From the NCBI GenBank assembly GCA_015680685.1, contig MNCI01030241.1:340580-404579 (forward strand): a DNA stretch of 64,000 bases, written 5' to 3'. Position numbers and translations under genes: made by a program. Source of the stretch: Gnetum montanum (Eukaryota > Streptophyta > Gnetopsida > Gnetales > Gnetaceae). Below, one piece after another: positions 11,131 to 22,383 of this stretch (the stretch's first letter is position 1; every line of letters begins with the position of its first letter). The notes under the pieces were generated by a model. The model did not search any database. It saw only the letters and a program-made list of their open reading frames with translations, and had not been told where the DNA came from.

Positions 11131-11259
11131 TAGGCATTTTTGTATTTGTCTATTTTCTTTGTGTCACTCTACATGATAGTCAAATAAGTCCACACCCCCT
11201 AATATATTTTGTAAAGAACTTGTGTCTCTTCTTCTGTACTTGAGGACAAGTTTTCATTT

Positions 11260-11272
11260 AGTCATGGGGGTA
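11260..11272 (+). promoter_or_regulatory. 3' polypurine tract of element Y
   Basis: AGTCATGGGGGTA directly precedes the LTR start TGATAAATTG, the place where plus-strand DNA synthesis is primed. Confidence 0.75.
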
Positions 11273-12134
11273 TGATAAATTGTGTTTTTTAATGCTTCGA
11301 TATCAAGGTGTCTGCAATATCGGGTACACGATATCTGGTATGCGATATCATAGCCCAAGATGTGATATCATACATTCGATATCGTAGGGTTGCTCCCAAG
11401 TCTGTAAATATAGTGCCCAAGCGCACAATTGGGAGGAAATTTTTTTGCAATCAAGTAACGAAACTCTTGCAGTTTGTCCATTTGAAAGTTAGAATATTTT
11501 CCAAGTGCTCGCAACAGGAGGTCTAAGTGTAAATGGATCTTTATTCAAGCATTGATGTACCTGAACATACCATTGTGTTGCCAATAAAGATAAACTCTTT
11601 GATTCATCCTTGCAGTAGTTGAGACTTTCTTTCTCATGCATTTATATTTCATTCAATTTACATAAATATTATTTATGCAGTAATTCATTTTGAGTAATCA
11701 AGAAACTTATTAAGATACACAAGCATGACCCCTTCGAACATACATGTGACACTTGGTAGCTTAGAAACAGTTAGTGTTTGATAGCCTAGCAATGTTTGCA
11801 CAAAGTTCAGGATGTGTCCAGAAAGTGGGAACGGTTACTTATGTTAGGCTAGATTAGATTATAGTTAACTTAGCAATTAATCACTCTTACTTTGATCCTT
11901 GTTTTAGGTGAGAAATTTCATACAAACACAGAATAAAAAAAATCTTACGCCTCAGTCACACTTAACCATACATTTGCATTCCATAAGTGGGACTGGGAAG
12001 ACAACGAATGGACAACACACACACACTGTTTAGCTCTAGTGTACTTAGTAATTATAGTCTATGAAATTCGACCGAATTGCACATGAATGCCTTGATTCAT
12101 ATGGTTGAGCGTAGGGGTACCTTGCCACTCATCA
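11273..12134 (+). mobile_element. 3' LTR of element Y, GATATC-type U3
   Basis: 862 bp from TGATAAATTG to CCACTCATCA. It contains a GATATC-rich U3, a TATA-like TGTAAATATAG at about 11403, an R segment GTTAGAATATTTTCCAAGTGC, and AATAAAGAT (about 11585). U5 is nearly identical to 1555-1923. It is followed directly by gag sequence of element X, so Y inserted into the X gag. The 5-bp duplicate ATATT can no longer be matched because the left junction was lost in the chimeric LTR. Confidence 0.85.
11296..11393. repeat. GATATC palindrome cluster in U3
   Basis: Five GATATC hexamers (plus one AATATC) occur in about 100 bp, spaced about 12-25 bp. The same type of U3 occurs at 22330-22375, 25370-25435 and 36335-36365. 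Confidence 0.75.
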
Positions 12135-13690
12135 ATATTCATATTCCACATCTAGTTCTAATGAAAATGAACATAGGTATAGAAATAGAGATACACTAAG
12201 GGGTCAAGACAAAGATAGAAATAGAAATAGACAAGATCATCAACGTTAGCATAGACAAGATCATCATAATCAAACAAATAGAAATATAAATTATTACCAT
12301 GACATGTCTGATGATGGTGAACCTTTGTTGACTACTAAGAGTATGATTCAGATAATGGAGGTAATTAGATTACCCCACAGGCATTAAAGGGAAAGTTGCA
12401 TCAAAAGATTGGATATGAATAACATCTCTAAATTTATGGGAGGCTATAACTCTTATCCACAACATCACTTATGAGCCTTTCATGATGTCTACACCTTGTA
12501 GAGCATCAAGAGTGAGTGGAAAAAACTTAAGCTATTTCCTAGGACACTTGTTGATGAAGTTGAAAGTTGGTATAGATTGTTGGAGCAAAATTCAATCCAC
12601 CGATGGTCCACAATGCTTGAGCTCTTCAACAAGAAATACTAAGCCTACGAGAGATTGTCCAATTTAAGAAAATAGATCCAAGATGGAATCAAGGAAATCA
12701 TGAACTCTTGGATATGACCTTGGATAGATACTATTCACTACTACACAGATGTATAGGTCATAATTTCTCACAAAAAGAGCAACTTTTCCACATCATAGAT
12801 GGACTTCGTAACCAAACGAGAGAGACCCTTGGGATTTATGCCCAAGGTCAGTCATTCAAATTGAAAGCACATTAGATACAAAGGCTAATCAAATAGGTGG
12901 TAAAAGAAGAAGGAGAGCTATGTAAACAAGAGAATGTATAGGAATATAATTGAGATCCAACTCTTCAAAAGAAAAGGGTCCATATCTATGACAAGGAAAA
13001 AGAGATAGGTCTAGATGAGGTGATTTCACAACAAACCCTGCTAATACAAAAGTCTATTACTAAGCTTGAAGTAAGGATAGATAAGATCTGAGAGTTGATA
13101 AATGACAAAGTTATGACCTATGTGAAAACCATAGAGGAGAGAGTAATGCAACAAGAATATAGTGAGCAAAGTAAGAAGAGGAAAAAGAACAAAGAAATAG
13201 GTATAAACACTTATTGACAAAAAGGGAAAACAACTGTAAAAGAAGAGGCTATAGACTCAACCACAGAAGAGCATGATGGATGTGACATTTGCCTATATAA
13301 CCATCCAAAGGGCTATTGCCTAGTCATGTTACATCTACATGAGTATTAGGCTTTTTCTTTGAATCCTAATTTTGTACAAAAGAAAATGCTTAGGAAACCT
13401 TATTTACAAGGTAATCATAGACACTCCTACAACCAGCCATACTATTCTAGTGGGACTTCTTATTAGCCTCAACACTACTATCGATCGTAGTGGCAAAAAC
13501 CACAGTCATGGAGGATGCCATCATTAAGCTAGCATTACCCTTATTGCCAATTGGACCCACATGGATATTATGTTGAACAAACTATTTCTTCAAATGGTTA
13601 TACTTCCTCTACCTCAAATATAACTACCACTCTCCTGAATATCATGGACCTATAACATCCCATGTGGGATCATGGAATAGTCAACGCTAA
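12135..13690 (+). pseudogene. gag: Gag of element X, 5' part missing
   Basis: It starts mid-gag in an Arg/Asn/Asp-rich stretch, then LLTTKSMIQIMEVIRLPHRH, KRLDMNNISKFMGGYN, WKKLKLFPRTLVDEV, MLELFNKKY, YHYTDV-like words and the glutamate/lysine-rich region (12900-13260). A knuckle-like CDICLYNHPKGY at 13281-13316 has Tyr in place of the last Cys. The proline/tyrosine-rich tail ends near 13690. Stops and frame changes are many. The N-terminal gag and the 5' leader of X were removed with the Y insertion/recombination. The sequence is more diverged from Y, D and Z than these are from each other. Confidence 0.7.
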
Positions 13691-13699
13691 TGGTATCCC

Positions 13700-13900
13700 A
13701 ATTTCTGCCATCCCTTGGTTAATTTCGTGAACTTGGATAATTAATTTACTTATATTGTACTTAGTAATTTACATGAACATGACCAACTTCAAGCATAAAC
13801 ATGTTAATGTTTGGTAATTCCAACAGTGACACTTGGTATAACCAATATTGAAGACTTGGTAACCCAACAACATTAATACATGTTAGACCACTCTTGACAA
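13700..13900 (+). mobile_element. U5 fragment of an old LTR
   Basis: The words TTAATTTCGTGAACTT, CCAACTTCAAGCATAAA, ACACTTGGTATA and GACTTGGTAACCCAACAACATTAATACATG parallel the U5 at 1100-1250 and 30585-30620. Neither LTR end is present. It directly follows gag and precedes ORF3, an order no intact element has. Confidence 0.6.
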
Positions 13901-13949
13901 TTTTAGGAGTGAAGCTTGGTAACCCCGCTATTGGAAAAGTTTTAGTTTC

Positions 13950-14717
13950 ATTGCCTTTAGAATAGATGCTTGAAATGTCAAGCAATGCTACTGCTTTCAC
14001 AGTAATCTTAGAAGAAGAGGAAAGTGCGATAGTAGATATTATGCCACATAAAGGATAGAAAATTGTAGTAGAGGTGGTAGTGGATTGGATAGAAGGAAGC
14101 ATTTAATGTTCTTGCAACACCCATTCTCGACTTTGTTACGATGTTAGATATCCAAATCTTTGCAAGGGTTGGATCAAGGAGGATAACCACAATGCAACAT
14201 GAGGAGGTGGTAGACATATTGTTGGAAATTAGACAATTGATTGTAGATGTCTTTGACATCTTAGAAGATGTTTTGGCAACATAGTCTACACTAATATAGA
14301 CAAGGAACAAGCTTTTTATTGCTGAGGTGCAACTCCAATAGGCTAAAACTTTGAACCAACAGCTAGTAGTTGAAGTTGGGCAATTGAAAGCCTAATTATT
14401 TGATCCTACTATTCTCCAACAACTCAAGGCTAGATAACAACAAATGGAGATAGAAAAGAAGAGGGCTACTTGGCATGCATCCATGTTTGATGTAATGTTG
14501 AACAATATGAATAAGAACCTAGATAAAGAGAACAAAAGATTGTTTAAGGTGAAAAAGCAAAGAGAATAACTTGAAGAATACCTTAACCACTAGTAGGAGT
14601 AATTGGCCAAAGTAAATGCAAATGTAAGGAAATTGGTAATAGAAAATAAAAATATTTTGATGTTAATAAACATCATTTCAAAGGGTCATACTAAATTTTT
14701 AGTTAGTTGGGGGCATA
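13950..14717 (+). pseudogene. ORF3 fragment of element V
   Basis: This segment lines up with the middle of ORF3 at 27830-28560. It carries QHEEVVDILLEIRQLIVDVF (compare QHEELLDRLVRTR), LDKENKRLFKVKKQRE and LAKVNANVRKLVIENKN, a heptad-like Leu/Ile/Val pattern with many Lys, Glu and Gln that suggests coiled coil. After NKN the match to ORF3 stops. About 70 bp later a polypurine-like GTTGGGGGCATA leads into an LTR, so the C-terminal third was deleted. Stops include TAA and TAG at former Gln codons. Confidence 0.6.
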
Positions 14718-15120
14718 TGGTGAACATCATTTCAATGGGTTGTGTTGATACATTAGCATCGATGTATGCTCTATTTTGTCAATGCATTAGCATTGATGTA
14801 AGCATAGTATTTTCATGGGTTGTGTATGATACCATTTGGTCATTCCTTTACCTAGAAGTACCTACATTGTGAACCAAGTAAATTGAATGAAATTTGTTCA
14901 AGTGGATACGTACCTAAATACATTTTCATGATGGAAATAAAATCAAGATTCTTTCTTCATTGCAGCACTTGACATATCAATTTAATTTACTTTCTTTGTA
15001 ATTTAATTTAATGTTATTTAATTTCATGAACTTAGTTAGTTAATTTACTTTTATTATAGTTAGAAGTTTGTATGAGTATGACCAGCTTCAAGCATAAATG
15101 TATTAACGTTTTAATGATCT
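14718..15120 (+). mobile_element. Truncated LTR of element V
   Basis: It starts TGGTGAACATC after the polypurine-like tract and follows 676-1190 closely (CATTAGCATCGATGTATGCTC, CTACATTGTGAACCAAGTA, CTTTCTTCATTGCAG). It stops abruptly in U5 at 15120, where minus-strand gag of the Z family begins. It lacks the 80-bp duplication of its sister copy. Confidence 0.7.
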
Positions 15121-15398
15121 TGATGAACATATACCACACAGAATTGTGATGAACATATACCACACGAAATTGCTGAGGCTCTAGCGGATCTTGGATACTT
15201 GTGTTGTGTCGCTAACTATCTCTTGTGTTGTTCCTAGGCGGTGAAGTGCTTTTGTGTGAAGAAGAAGACATCTTTTTCTTATTCGGTGTGCCGTTTACCG
15301 TTTATCTTTTTTTTTTTGATCAACCCTAAGGGTTCATTCTAGCTTCGCAACGATATGGATGATCTCCTATGTTCTATGTAGTGCACAAACAACTAAGT
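15121..15398 (-). pseudogene. gag: Gag N-terminus and leader of a second, tandem Z-type copy
   Basis: Read on minus, the ATG is at 15271 and the protein starts MSSSSHKSTSPPRNN. It continues into the FRVVYVHH equivalent and is cut at 15120 after about 50 codons. The leader and primer site match 21440-21596 at roughly 90 percent by eye. It is in the right place and strand to use the LTR at 15417-16193 as its 5' LTR, although that LTR is also the 3' LTR of Z. At the cut end about 26 bp (TGATGAACATATACCACAC...) is duplicated in tandem. Confidence 0.7.
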
Positions 15399-15416
15399 CC
15401 CTAGCAACGGTGCCAA
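15399..15416 (-). other. Primer-binding site, tRNA-Asp type
   Basis: On minus this reads TTGGCACCGTTGCTAGGG directly next to the LTR end. It is complementary to the tRNA-Asp 3' end apart from transition changes. Confidence 0.75.
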
Positions 15417-16193
15417 TGATGAGTGGCGAGGTACCCCGACACTTAACCATACAAATACGAGCGTCTCACGTGCAATCCGGTCGAACTCCAAGGACTAAGT
15501 GCTTACACGCCCTAATGGAACACTTAAGGTTAATCAATCGTTGTCCTCCTAAACTTACTTGTACTGTCACAGTTGTATGGTTAAGTATGTTTGAGGTATG
15601 TGATTTTTATATCTTTTATCTTTTTAACGCCTATGTTAATAGGGAGAGGGTGAAGAGACTAAGTGACTAACTTATATTAACTATTTACTAACTAAGTTCT
15701 AATCGTCCTAGCACCAGTATCCATTTCCACTTGCTGCACACACCCTGAACTTGTGTAACGCTGTTGGGATTACCAAACGTTATTCGTGATTGGGTTACCA
15801 AGCATTACACACATGCTCGAAGCGATTGTACTGAATGCACTTAACTAGGAGAGTCAAGGGTTGAGAGAGATTAATTATCTAGGAAAGCATTCAAACATTT
15901 AACAATAATTAAATCCTATTTAGCTTAGTCCACATGCTGCAAGGTTTATCAGAAAGTTCATCTTTATTACCGTACACAAATGTATGCCCAAGTACAATTT
16001 GCTTGAATAAAGATCCATTCACTTTGAGACTCCTATTGCGGGCACATGGAAATTATTCTAACTCTGGAATGGTAAAACTACTATAGTTTGGCTAAGGGTT
16101 TAGATCTAGATGGAGAAACAAGGGAAAGTTGCCTCTTATTTATAGAACTGGCAACATGCTACAATATCGCGTACGCAATATCGTGGCTCATCA
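15417..16193 (-). mobile_element. LTR shared between Z (3' LTR) and a left tandem copy (5' LTR)
   Basis: 777 bp, plus text TGATGAGTGGCGAGG to GGCTCATCA. On its left is a primer-binding site and leader. On its right is a polypurine tract. It therefore joins two internal regions in the same direction, as in LTR-internal-LTR-internal arrays. U3 keeps two AATATC units (worn GATATC). Confidence 0.85.
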
Positions 16194-16210
16194 TGCCCCC
16201 ATGACTAAAT
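16194..16210 (-). promoter_or_regulatory. 3' polypurine tract of element Z
   Basis: On minus this reads ATTTAGTCATGGGGGCA and then TGATGAGCC of the LTR. It matches the tract at 11260-11272. Confidence 0.75.
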
Positions 16211-18088
16211 GAAAACTCGTTCTCGAGTTCCTTACAAAATATTGGGAAGGTATGGGATTATTGACTTGAATGATACTAATGGTGAACGGGGTGACATGTG
16301 AACGGATCATCATTACAATACATGACAAAATTAGTGTTCATGATAACAAGAGTGAACACTATACACATTTAACGTCCAACCTTATTTGGCAGTTGAGAGA
16401 AAAGAGAGAGAAGAGAGAGAAAAAGGAAGAAGTCTGTTGCTACCGACGCTAAGATTGTGCTTTTCATTATCCATCCATAAGCGCACCATCAATCTTGTTC
16501 CTTGCATAACTGCTCCAACACCAGTCCATTCCAAGTGTTCCTTCCATATCCAATCCATTAGTGTATGATTACCATCTGCACACACAACACAGTCTTATAC
16601 TAGCAAGGGTAAATGAATCACTATGCAGTTAATACCTTACCTCAGTGTAAGGTCCATTAGCTGAGTTGTGATATGGCTAATGCAGATCTGAAGATATAAT
16701 ACTGGGGACTACCCGAGGTGTAGGGGTGAAGAGAAAATCAAAAAAATTGGACCAGGACCCCCATGACTGATAGCAAACCTCCGGTAGCGAGAGAATGAAA
16801 AAAGATAAGGAATAAGAAAGATGGAGAAAACGAAACAATGACAACACCGATAAAATGGATGTCAAAGATAGAGATGAACAAAATAAATGGTGATTGTGGA
16901 AATGTTTAAGGGAAAGAAATTAACGGATGCACCAAATAGAAATGCCAGTGGGTCCTCCACAAAGCAGGCTCATGCCCTTAATGCCCTTACAATCCCACAA
17001 TCAAAGAGTCCGTAGGCTCTAGAAATGTCATTTGGAAGCAAGAGTTAAATTCTTAACCACAAGAGTTTACCAAAAAGAAAATAATGCATCAACCAAAATT
17101 TGAACTATTGATATAATCGACAATGAGGTGAAAAATGGAGAAAGAAGGATGGGAAGGAGAGGATGGAATAGCGTCTCAAGAACAAGGTGGTGTACAACCC
17201 CTTATGTATTAATGGTTAATGTGACTTAGTAGATCTCATTCCAAATCCAGCCTCAAACCAACCACATCCAGTGACTTCGCATTAATACATTCGGCCAATC
17301 CATCCACTTGAAGTAACAAGAATGCTTCCCCCAAAGAGTCACCACCATTCCGACGAAATGAAAAAGGAAAAAGTAGGAAGCAAAAAGGGCCTTAGTTAGA
17401 GGGAACACGTTTATTTTAGTTTCATAACCAGTGCTTGTAGCCTAAATGATTATTTCATCTAAGGGGTGTGCTTTGAATTCTCACTATTTTTTTTTTTTGC
17501 ATGAGAACCACACCATGCAAAGACTTATTATTTTTATTAGCTCAGCATTCCGATAATGGAGCAACATCGAAATGGTAAGGAAAACTCAAGAAGAAAACAT
17601 CCAAGCACCCAAGAGAATGGCTAGCACGAATGCATTAAGTTCCCTTGAAGTCACACCCTTGTCAGTCCTTGAGTCCTTCCTTAGTTTGAGAAATGTTCAG
17701 TCACCAATTCGTTGATAGTTCTTATTTTTGAAGAAAAGGGACCGTACAGTTCCAAGCCAAGAGAGGCCATAGAAATTCATGGATGCATGGGTGATGTGGA
17801 CTCACTGCCTATTATATCAAAAGAACCATACCTTAGTATCAACATCATAACTCTAAGGTAAAAACCAAACATTAGCAATCAATGGAATATAGTTCATACC
17901 ACCATCAGGAGCACTTATTAGGTGACAAACTTTACAAAAAAATAAACAAACACACAAAGAAATAAAAGAGTATAAACGATGTTGCAAAACAAAAATAAGA
18001 AAAGTTAAAGAAATTTGTAAAACAAAAATGTGTAAAATAAAAACTTAAAAAAGGAATTGAGGGCCTCAATTGATCAGCATATGTGGTC
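16211..18088 (-). other. 3' untranslated region of element Z
   Basis: Read on minus it follows the post-integrase regions of Y and D: T-rich TTTTACA words, CCACACCATGCAAAGA, GGCATGAGCCTGCTTTG(T)GGAGGACCCAC, and at about 16755 a further GTCATGGGGGTCC motif. It is closest to D (43513-44928) and has no ORF3. I see no gene. Confidence 0.65.
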
Positions 18089-18107
18089 ATCTCCCCCATG
18101 AATGAGT
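18089..18107 (-). promoter_or_regulatory. Internal polypurine-tract-like motif of element Z
   Basis: On minus this reads ACTCATTCATGGGGGAGATG, the equivalent of the post-integrase motif of Y, X, D and E. It is kept although integrase itself is deleted. Confidence 0.5.
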
Positions 18108-18124
18108 TGCCAGGAGGAGATCTG

Positions 18125-18910
18125 AAATAATGAGCGCTTGTTTAAATTTTTTAGAAGTGTCCAACCTCTCCCAATTGATGTTTTTAGGTTAAGGGTTGGA
18201 AGGTAGCGATGCTCTTGCTCTAGTGTATCTATGCTTTCGACGTGAGCACAAGTTGTTCCCCTAGTTAGCTCCATGCATGTTGGTAGGTTGCTCTTTGGGT
18301 CAGCTATCAACCACGGGGTGTCTCTTTGTTGTGTGGTTGCTACATACAGGAACTTGTGTATGTTAATTTCTTGGGCACACCGGTTGCATGCAGGAAATGC
18401 TCAACATTCTTACATGTCATCACACCCTGTATCACTGTATGTGATGCATGGAACTTTATTCTTCTCGATCTTCCCAAAAGTATTTTCCTTAGATATCTCT
18501 AGGGAAAGATCGTAGATTCATAGGCATGCATTTATGGTACTTAGCCATGCCCTCCCCATTATTATTGGGGAGTCCCCTTTGTCCTTGTTTACTTGTATCA
18601 CTAGGAAATCAGCTGGGTATGACCAACCACACATAGTGGTAAAGATGTCCTCCACCAATCCCAAAGGAATAGTGATGGACTGGTTAGCCAGCACTAAATG
18701 AATATTTCTCTTCTTTAGTGGAGGCAAGTTCCAGGCTTTATACATCTCTTGTGATATTAGGTTAACTCTGGAAGCTGAGTCCAGAAGAGCTTTACATGGT
18801 TCATTCCCAACGACTTGGAGATAAATTAAAGGACTTCCAAGATCAAAGAATTTCCTGGGAAGGTGGCCCTCCTTAATCCAGTCAGTGACGATATGTGTTA
18901 ACATAATCGT
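18125..18910 (-). pseudogene. pol: Protease and RT-lead stub of element Z
   Basis: On minus MLTHIVTDWIKEGHLPRKF opens the protease. The catalytic region reads ALLDSASRVNLIS with Asp kept, then ANQSITIPLGLVEDI, WSYPADFLVIQVN and IIMGRAWLST. This part is open for 128 codons (18904-18518), better kept than in Y. After it come worn pieces of the linker (CMEPTRGTTCAHVESIDTLEQ) and about 40 codons of RT lead. Near 18125 the sequence jumps to the post-integrase region. Confidence 0.8.
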
Positions 18911-19109
18911 ATGCGTTGAGATCTATTTTTGATTTGAAGGGAGCTCTGAAGCCTTATTTGATGGAGAAGCATTTGGAGGCTCAACCACTTGTGGTTATGA
19001 CAGCTTGGATGGACTGTTGGTTCTGAAGAAAGGTCTTCTCTTTGTATGATTATCAGAACCAGTAGTGGGTTGAAGGTTCACAGCTCTCGTAGCATTGCAT
19101 TACTATGGT

Positions 19110-21439
19110 TGAGTGGGGATTTTCCCTTGCATTGCTAGAGCGGGTGGTAATGGAGCTATTGGTGTGAGAGATGTGGATGGATTTGGAGGATGGTATGCAT
19201 GTGGTGTGTTTCTCCCAGGAGAAGGAGTCCTATAATACTCCCAAGCTTGGTAGTGACGTTGTGGTGTTACATGACCAACAGAGTCACTTGGAGAGATTGG
19301 CTGCTGCACGTAATAGCCATATGAATATGGTTACCGATAAGGTTATTTTTGCCTTAGTTGTGGCATCCCCCATGACTGTGGGTATTGCCACTGCTGATGT
19401 TGCTCAATAGGTTGTGGCAGAGTTCCACCTAGATAATACGTTAATGGTTGGTGGAACTACCTTAGCTTACCTTGGGAATAAGGTAATCGTCGGGGTGCTT
19501 TCCGTTTGTTAAGTCTTGGGTTGAGTGCATACACCCCAGACTCTTGTAGATATGAGATTATTGGGCAACATCCCTTAGGATGGTCATATTGGCATATATC
19601 ACATCTGACATCATTGTTTGTATCTGAATCCACAACCTCTTTATTGATAGCCATTTTACCCTTACCTTTGTTACATGCATGTCCAAATCCCTCTTTTTCT
19701 TTTTATCATAGTCACTACCTCGCTCCTTAGACTCCTCTACGATTTTGAGAACGGTTTCAAATCTACTATCTAAGGAGTCCCACATTTGATCTACCTTTTC
19801 TGACACTTCTCTTGTTAATTTTTGGAGCAGTAAGGTTTTCCTATTCACCATCTCTTTGAGTGGTGACTCTTCCTCCTCCTCACAAAATCTCACTCCCCTT
19901 TTTCGGAGGGAAGGATCGTGATTATACTCTTCCACACTTTCTCTCTTATGTAGCTCTCCTTCTTCCTTAGCTACTTGTTTCAGCAATCTATGGACCTAAT
20001 GGGACCTAAGCTTTGATAATCTTCCTTGGGCATATGTTCCAAGGATTCTCCTGGTTTCATGCCTAAGTCCATCTACGAGATGGTGTAGTTGATCCTATTG
20101 CGAGTAACCATGGCTTGGGCAACGATGTAATAGTGCATAATAACGGCCCATGGCAGCATCCAAGGATTCATGATTTTCCTGCTTCCATCCTTGGATTTTC
20201 TTTCACTGGTTGGACACTCGAGAGTACGTTTGAGACTTATCATTAAACAGTTCTAGCATTGTACTCCACCTTCTAATGGTTTTCAGTTCTAAGGATCGGT
20301 ACTAGCTTTTTGCTACCTTTACTAGTGTCCTGGGAAACAACTTTAGTTTTTGCCACTCATTTTCTATGTCCTTCAAGGCACATGCATCATGGAATGCTTG
20401 TAGATGGTTTTGAGGATCAACGTTGTACCCCACCTCAAAGCGTGGGATGTGATTCATATCTAACCTCTTGATCCTGCTATCTTTCTGGTGCCTTGTAGGA
20501 ATTCTCATAGCCTCCGTTATTTCTAACATGCTTCAGGTTGAGTAGGGGTTCTTCGCGATCATTCCATTCGTAGCGTCTGTGATGTCTACACGGTTTCCTA
20601 CTCTCCCTTCTTTCATGCCTTGATTCTTTCGAGTGCCCTTGACCTCGCTCTCGACTCTCTTGTCGAGGTTTCTCACTCTTTTTACCCTTATCCTCATGGT
20701 TAGGCTCCTTATGACTACATCTTGATATTAAAGGAGAGGGTGAATGTGACGATGAAGGTGAAGAAGAAGGAGAACCATTGCCATGATGATGTTTCCTACC
20801 TTCTCTTCAATGGTCTCGGCCCCGATCGTGATGACGATTAGAATGCTCGCCCTTACCATGTGTTTGTGTTCCCTCGTTGAACAATTGGTGTTTGTGGGGA
20901 TCAGAACCAGGGTTGTGAATCGTGGAATGAAGGTTCTGATACACCACCTCCTCACCATCATTAGGAGGGGGAACATCATTTTGTGGGGAACCTATTGAAA
21001 TAGGTTTACCACCCTCATTTTCACTTATGATGGGTGAAGCATTATGGGGTCCTTTGCCCTTCATCGATGTATAGTATCTCTCCTATTGCAAGTCCCTATG
21101 ATGTTGCACTTCTGTGGGTTTGTAATCCCTTGTTTCAAAACCACATGCAATGTACTCTATGTATAATTGTGACATGCCTATTCGTGCGAGAGCACGAAGG
21201 AGCATGTTGGGGAATGCTCGGTCTGGAGGCAACACTATGTTACCCTCCAAGTCTCTCCAACGTACTTGTTCATCTTAATGGAGAATAAAGGTAAACTCGA
21301 GTGCATATTCATCATGCTGAACATATACCACATGGAATTTTTGAGGCTCTGGAAGATCTTGGATACTTATGTTGTGCTGCTGACTATCTCTTCTGTTGTT
21401 CCTAGGCGGTGAAGTACTTTTGTGCGAAGAAGAAGACAT
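19110..21439 (-). pseudogene. gag: Gag of element Z
   Basis: I prefer the start at 21439 (MSSSSHKSTSPPRNN) because its equivalent opens gag in D and Y. An in-frame ATG at 21469 exists only here. Then come FHVVYVQHDEYALEFTFILH, an Arg/His/Asp-rich spacer (20720-20990), RLDMNHIPRFEVGYN, HLQAFHDACALKDIENEWQ (20300-20530), and a Glu/Lys region with REVSEKVDQMWDSLDSRFE (19750-19990). The knuckle-like CDICQYDHPKGCC is near 19560-19600, followed by the proline/tyrosine-rich tail. Fewer stops than Y or X; several are TAG or TGA at former Gln or Trp. Confidence 0.8.
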
Positions 21440-21578
21440 CTTTGTCTTATTCGGTGTGTCGTTTACCATTATCTTATTTTTTTTCTTGATGAACCCTAAG
21501 GGTTCGTTCTATCTTCCCAACAATATGGATGATCTCCTATGTTCTACGTAGTGAACAAACAACTAAGTCCCCGGCAAC

Positions 21579-21596
21579 AGCGCCAATGATGAGTGG
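21579..21596 (-). other. Primer-binding site of element Z
   Basis: On minus this reads TTGGCGCTGTTGCCGGGG next to the LTR. It differs from the tRNA-Asp complement at one position only, the best-kept primer site in the window. Confidence 0.85.
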
Positions 21597-22383
21597 CGAG
21601 GAACCCATACACTCAATCATATGAATACGAGCATGTCACACGCGATCTGGTCGAACTCCAAGGACTAAGTGGTTATGCACCCTAATGGAATACTTAAGGT
21701 TAATCAATCGTTATCCTCCCAAACTTACTTGTATTGTCACGGTTGTATGGTTAAGTAAGTTTGAGGTATGTGATTTTTATATCTTTTATCTTTTTAATGC
21801 CTATGCTAATAAGGAGAGGGTGAAGATACTAAGTGACTAACTTATATTAATTATTCACTAACTAAGTTCTAATCATCCTAGCACCAGTATCCATTCCCAC
21901 TTGTTGCACACACCCTGAACTAGTGTAACACTGTTGGGATTACCAAACGCTATTTGTTAATGTGTTACCAAGCATTACACACGTGCTCAAAGCGGTCGTA
22001 CTGAATGCACTTAACTAGGAGAGTCAAGGGTTGAGAGAGATTAGTTATCTAGAAAAGCATTTAAACATTTAACAATAATTAAATCCTATTTAGCTTAGCC
22101 CACATGTTGCAAGGTTTATCAGAAAGTTCTTCTTTATTGCCGTACACAAATGTGTGCTCAGGTGCAATTTGCTCGAATAAAGATCTATTCACTTTGAGAC
22201 TCCTACTGTGGGCACATGGAAATTATTCTAACTCTAGAATGGTAAAACTGCTAGAGTTTGGCTAAGGGTCTAGATCTAGATGGAGAAATAAGGGAAAGTC
22301 GTCTCTTATTTATAGAACTGGTGACGGGCTACGATATCATGTAGGTGATATCGTAGGGGCCGACATGATATCGCGGCTCATCA
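21597..22383 (-). mobile_element. 5' LTR of element Z, GATATC-type U3
   Basis: 787 bp, plus text TGATGAGTGGCGAGG to GCGGCTCATCA. It closely matches 15417-16193 throughout U5 and R. U3 has three GATATC units in about 50 bp. A TATAAATAAG core promoter reads on minus near 22310. The right flank CTCTG starts element X protease sequence. Confidence 0.9.

Larger units (their letters stand above)
8321..11259 (+). other. Long 3' untranslated region of element Y (with solo LTR inside)
   Basis: It holds a T-rich stretch full of TTTTACA words (8350-8520), then the solo LTR 8625-9608. Words shared with other copies follow, such as the GCATGGTGTGGTT(C/A) block, AAGCACACCTCTTAGA, TCCACAAGGGACT and GGGGAGGACCCACTTGCATA. 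I see no gene. The same layout occurs at 16211-18088 (minus), 24211-26541, 43513-44928 and 54044-55987, so it is a constant part of the family. Confidence 0.65.
15417..22383 (-). mobile_element. Element Z, minus-strand gypsy copy lacking RT, RNase H and integrase
   Basis: The order on minus is 5' LTR 21597-22383, primer site, gag, protease, a short RT lead, then directly the post-integrase tract (18107-18089), untranslated region, 3' polypurine tract and LTR. About 3 kb of pol is missing in one clean deletion near 18125. At 6967 bp it still has both LTRs, primer site and tract, so it could once have been moved by helper proteins. No matching duplication of the right flank CTCTG is found on the left because of the tandem copy there. 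Confidence 0.8.

Noticed and set aside
16382-16585. Overlapping 60-67 codon frames on both strands
   Set aside because: They lie in the untranslated region of Z around a purine-rich GAGAGA stretch; no conservation with D.
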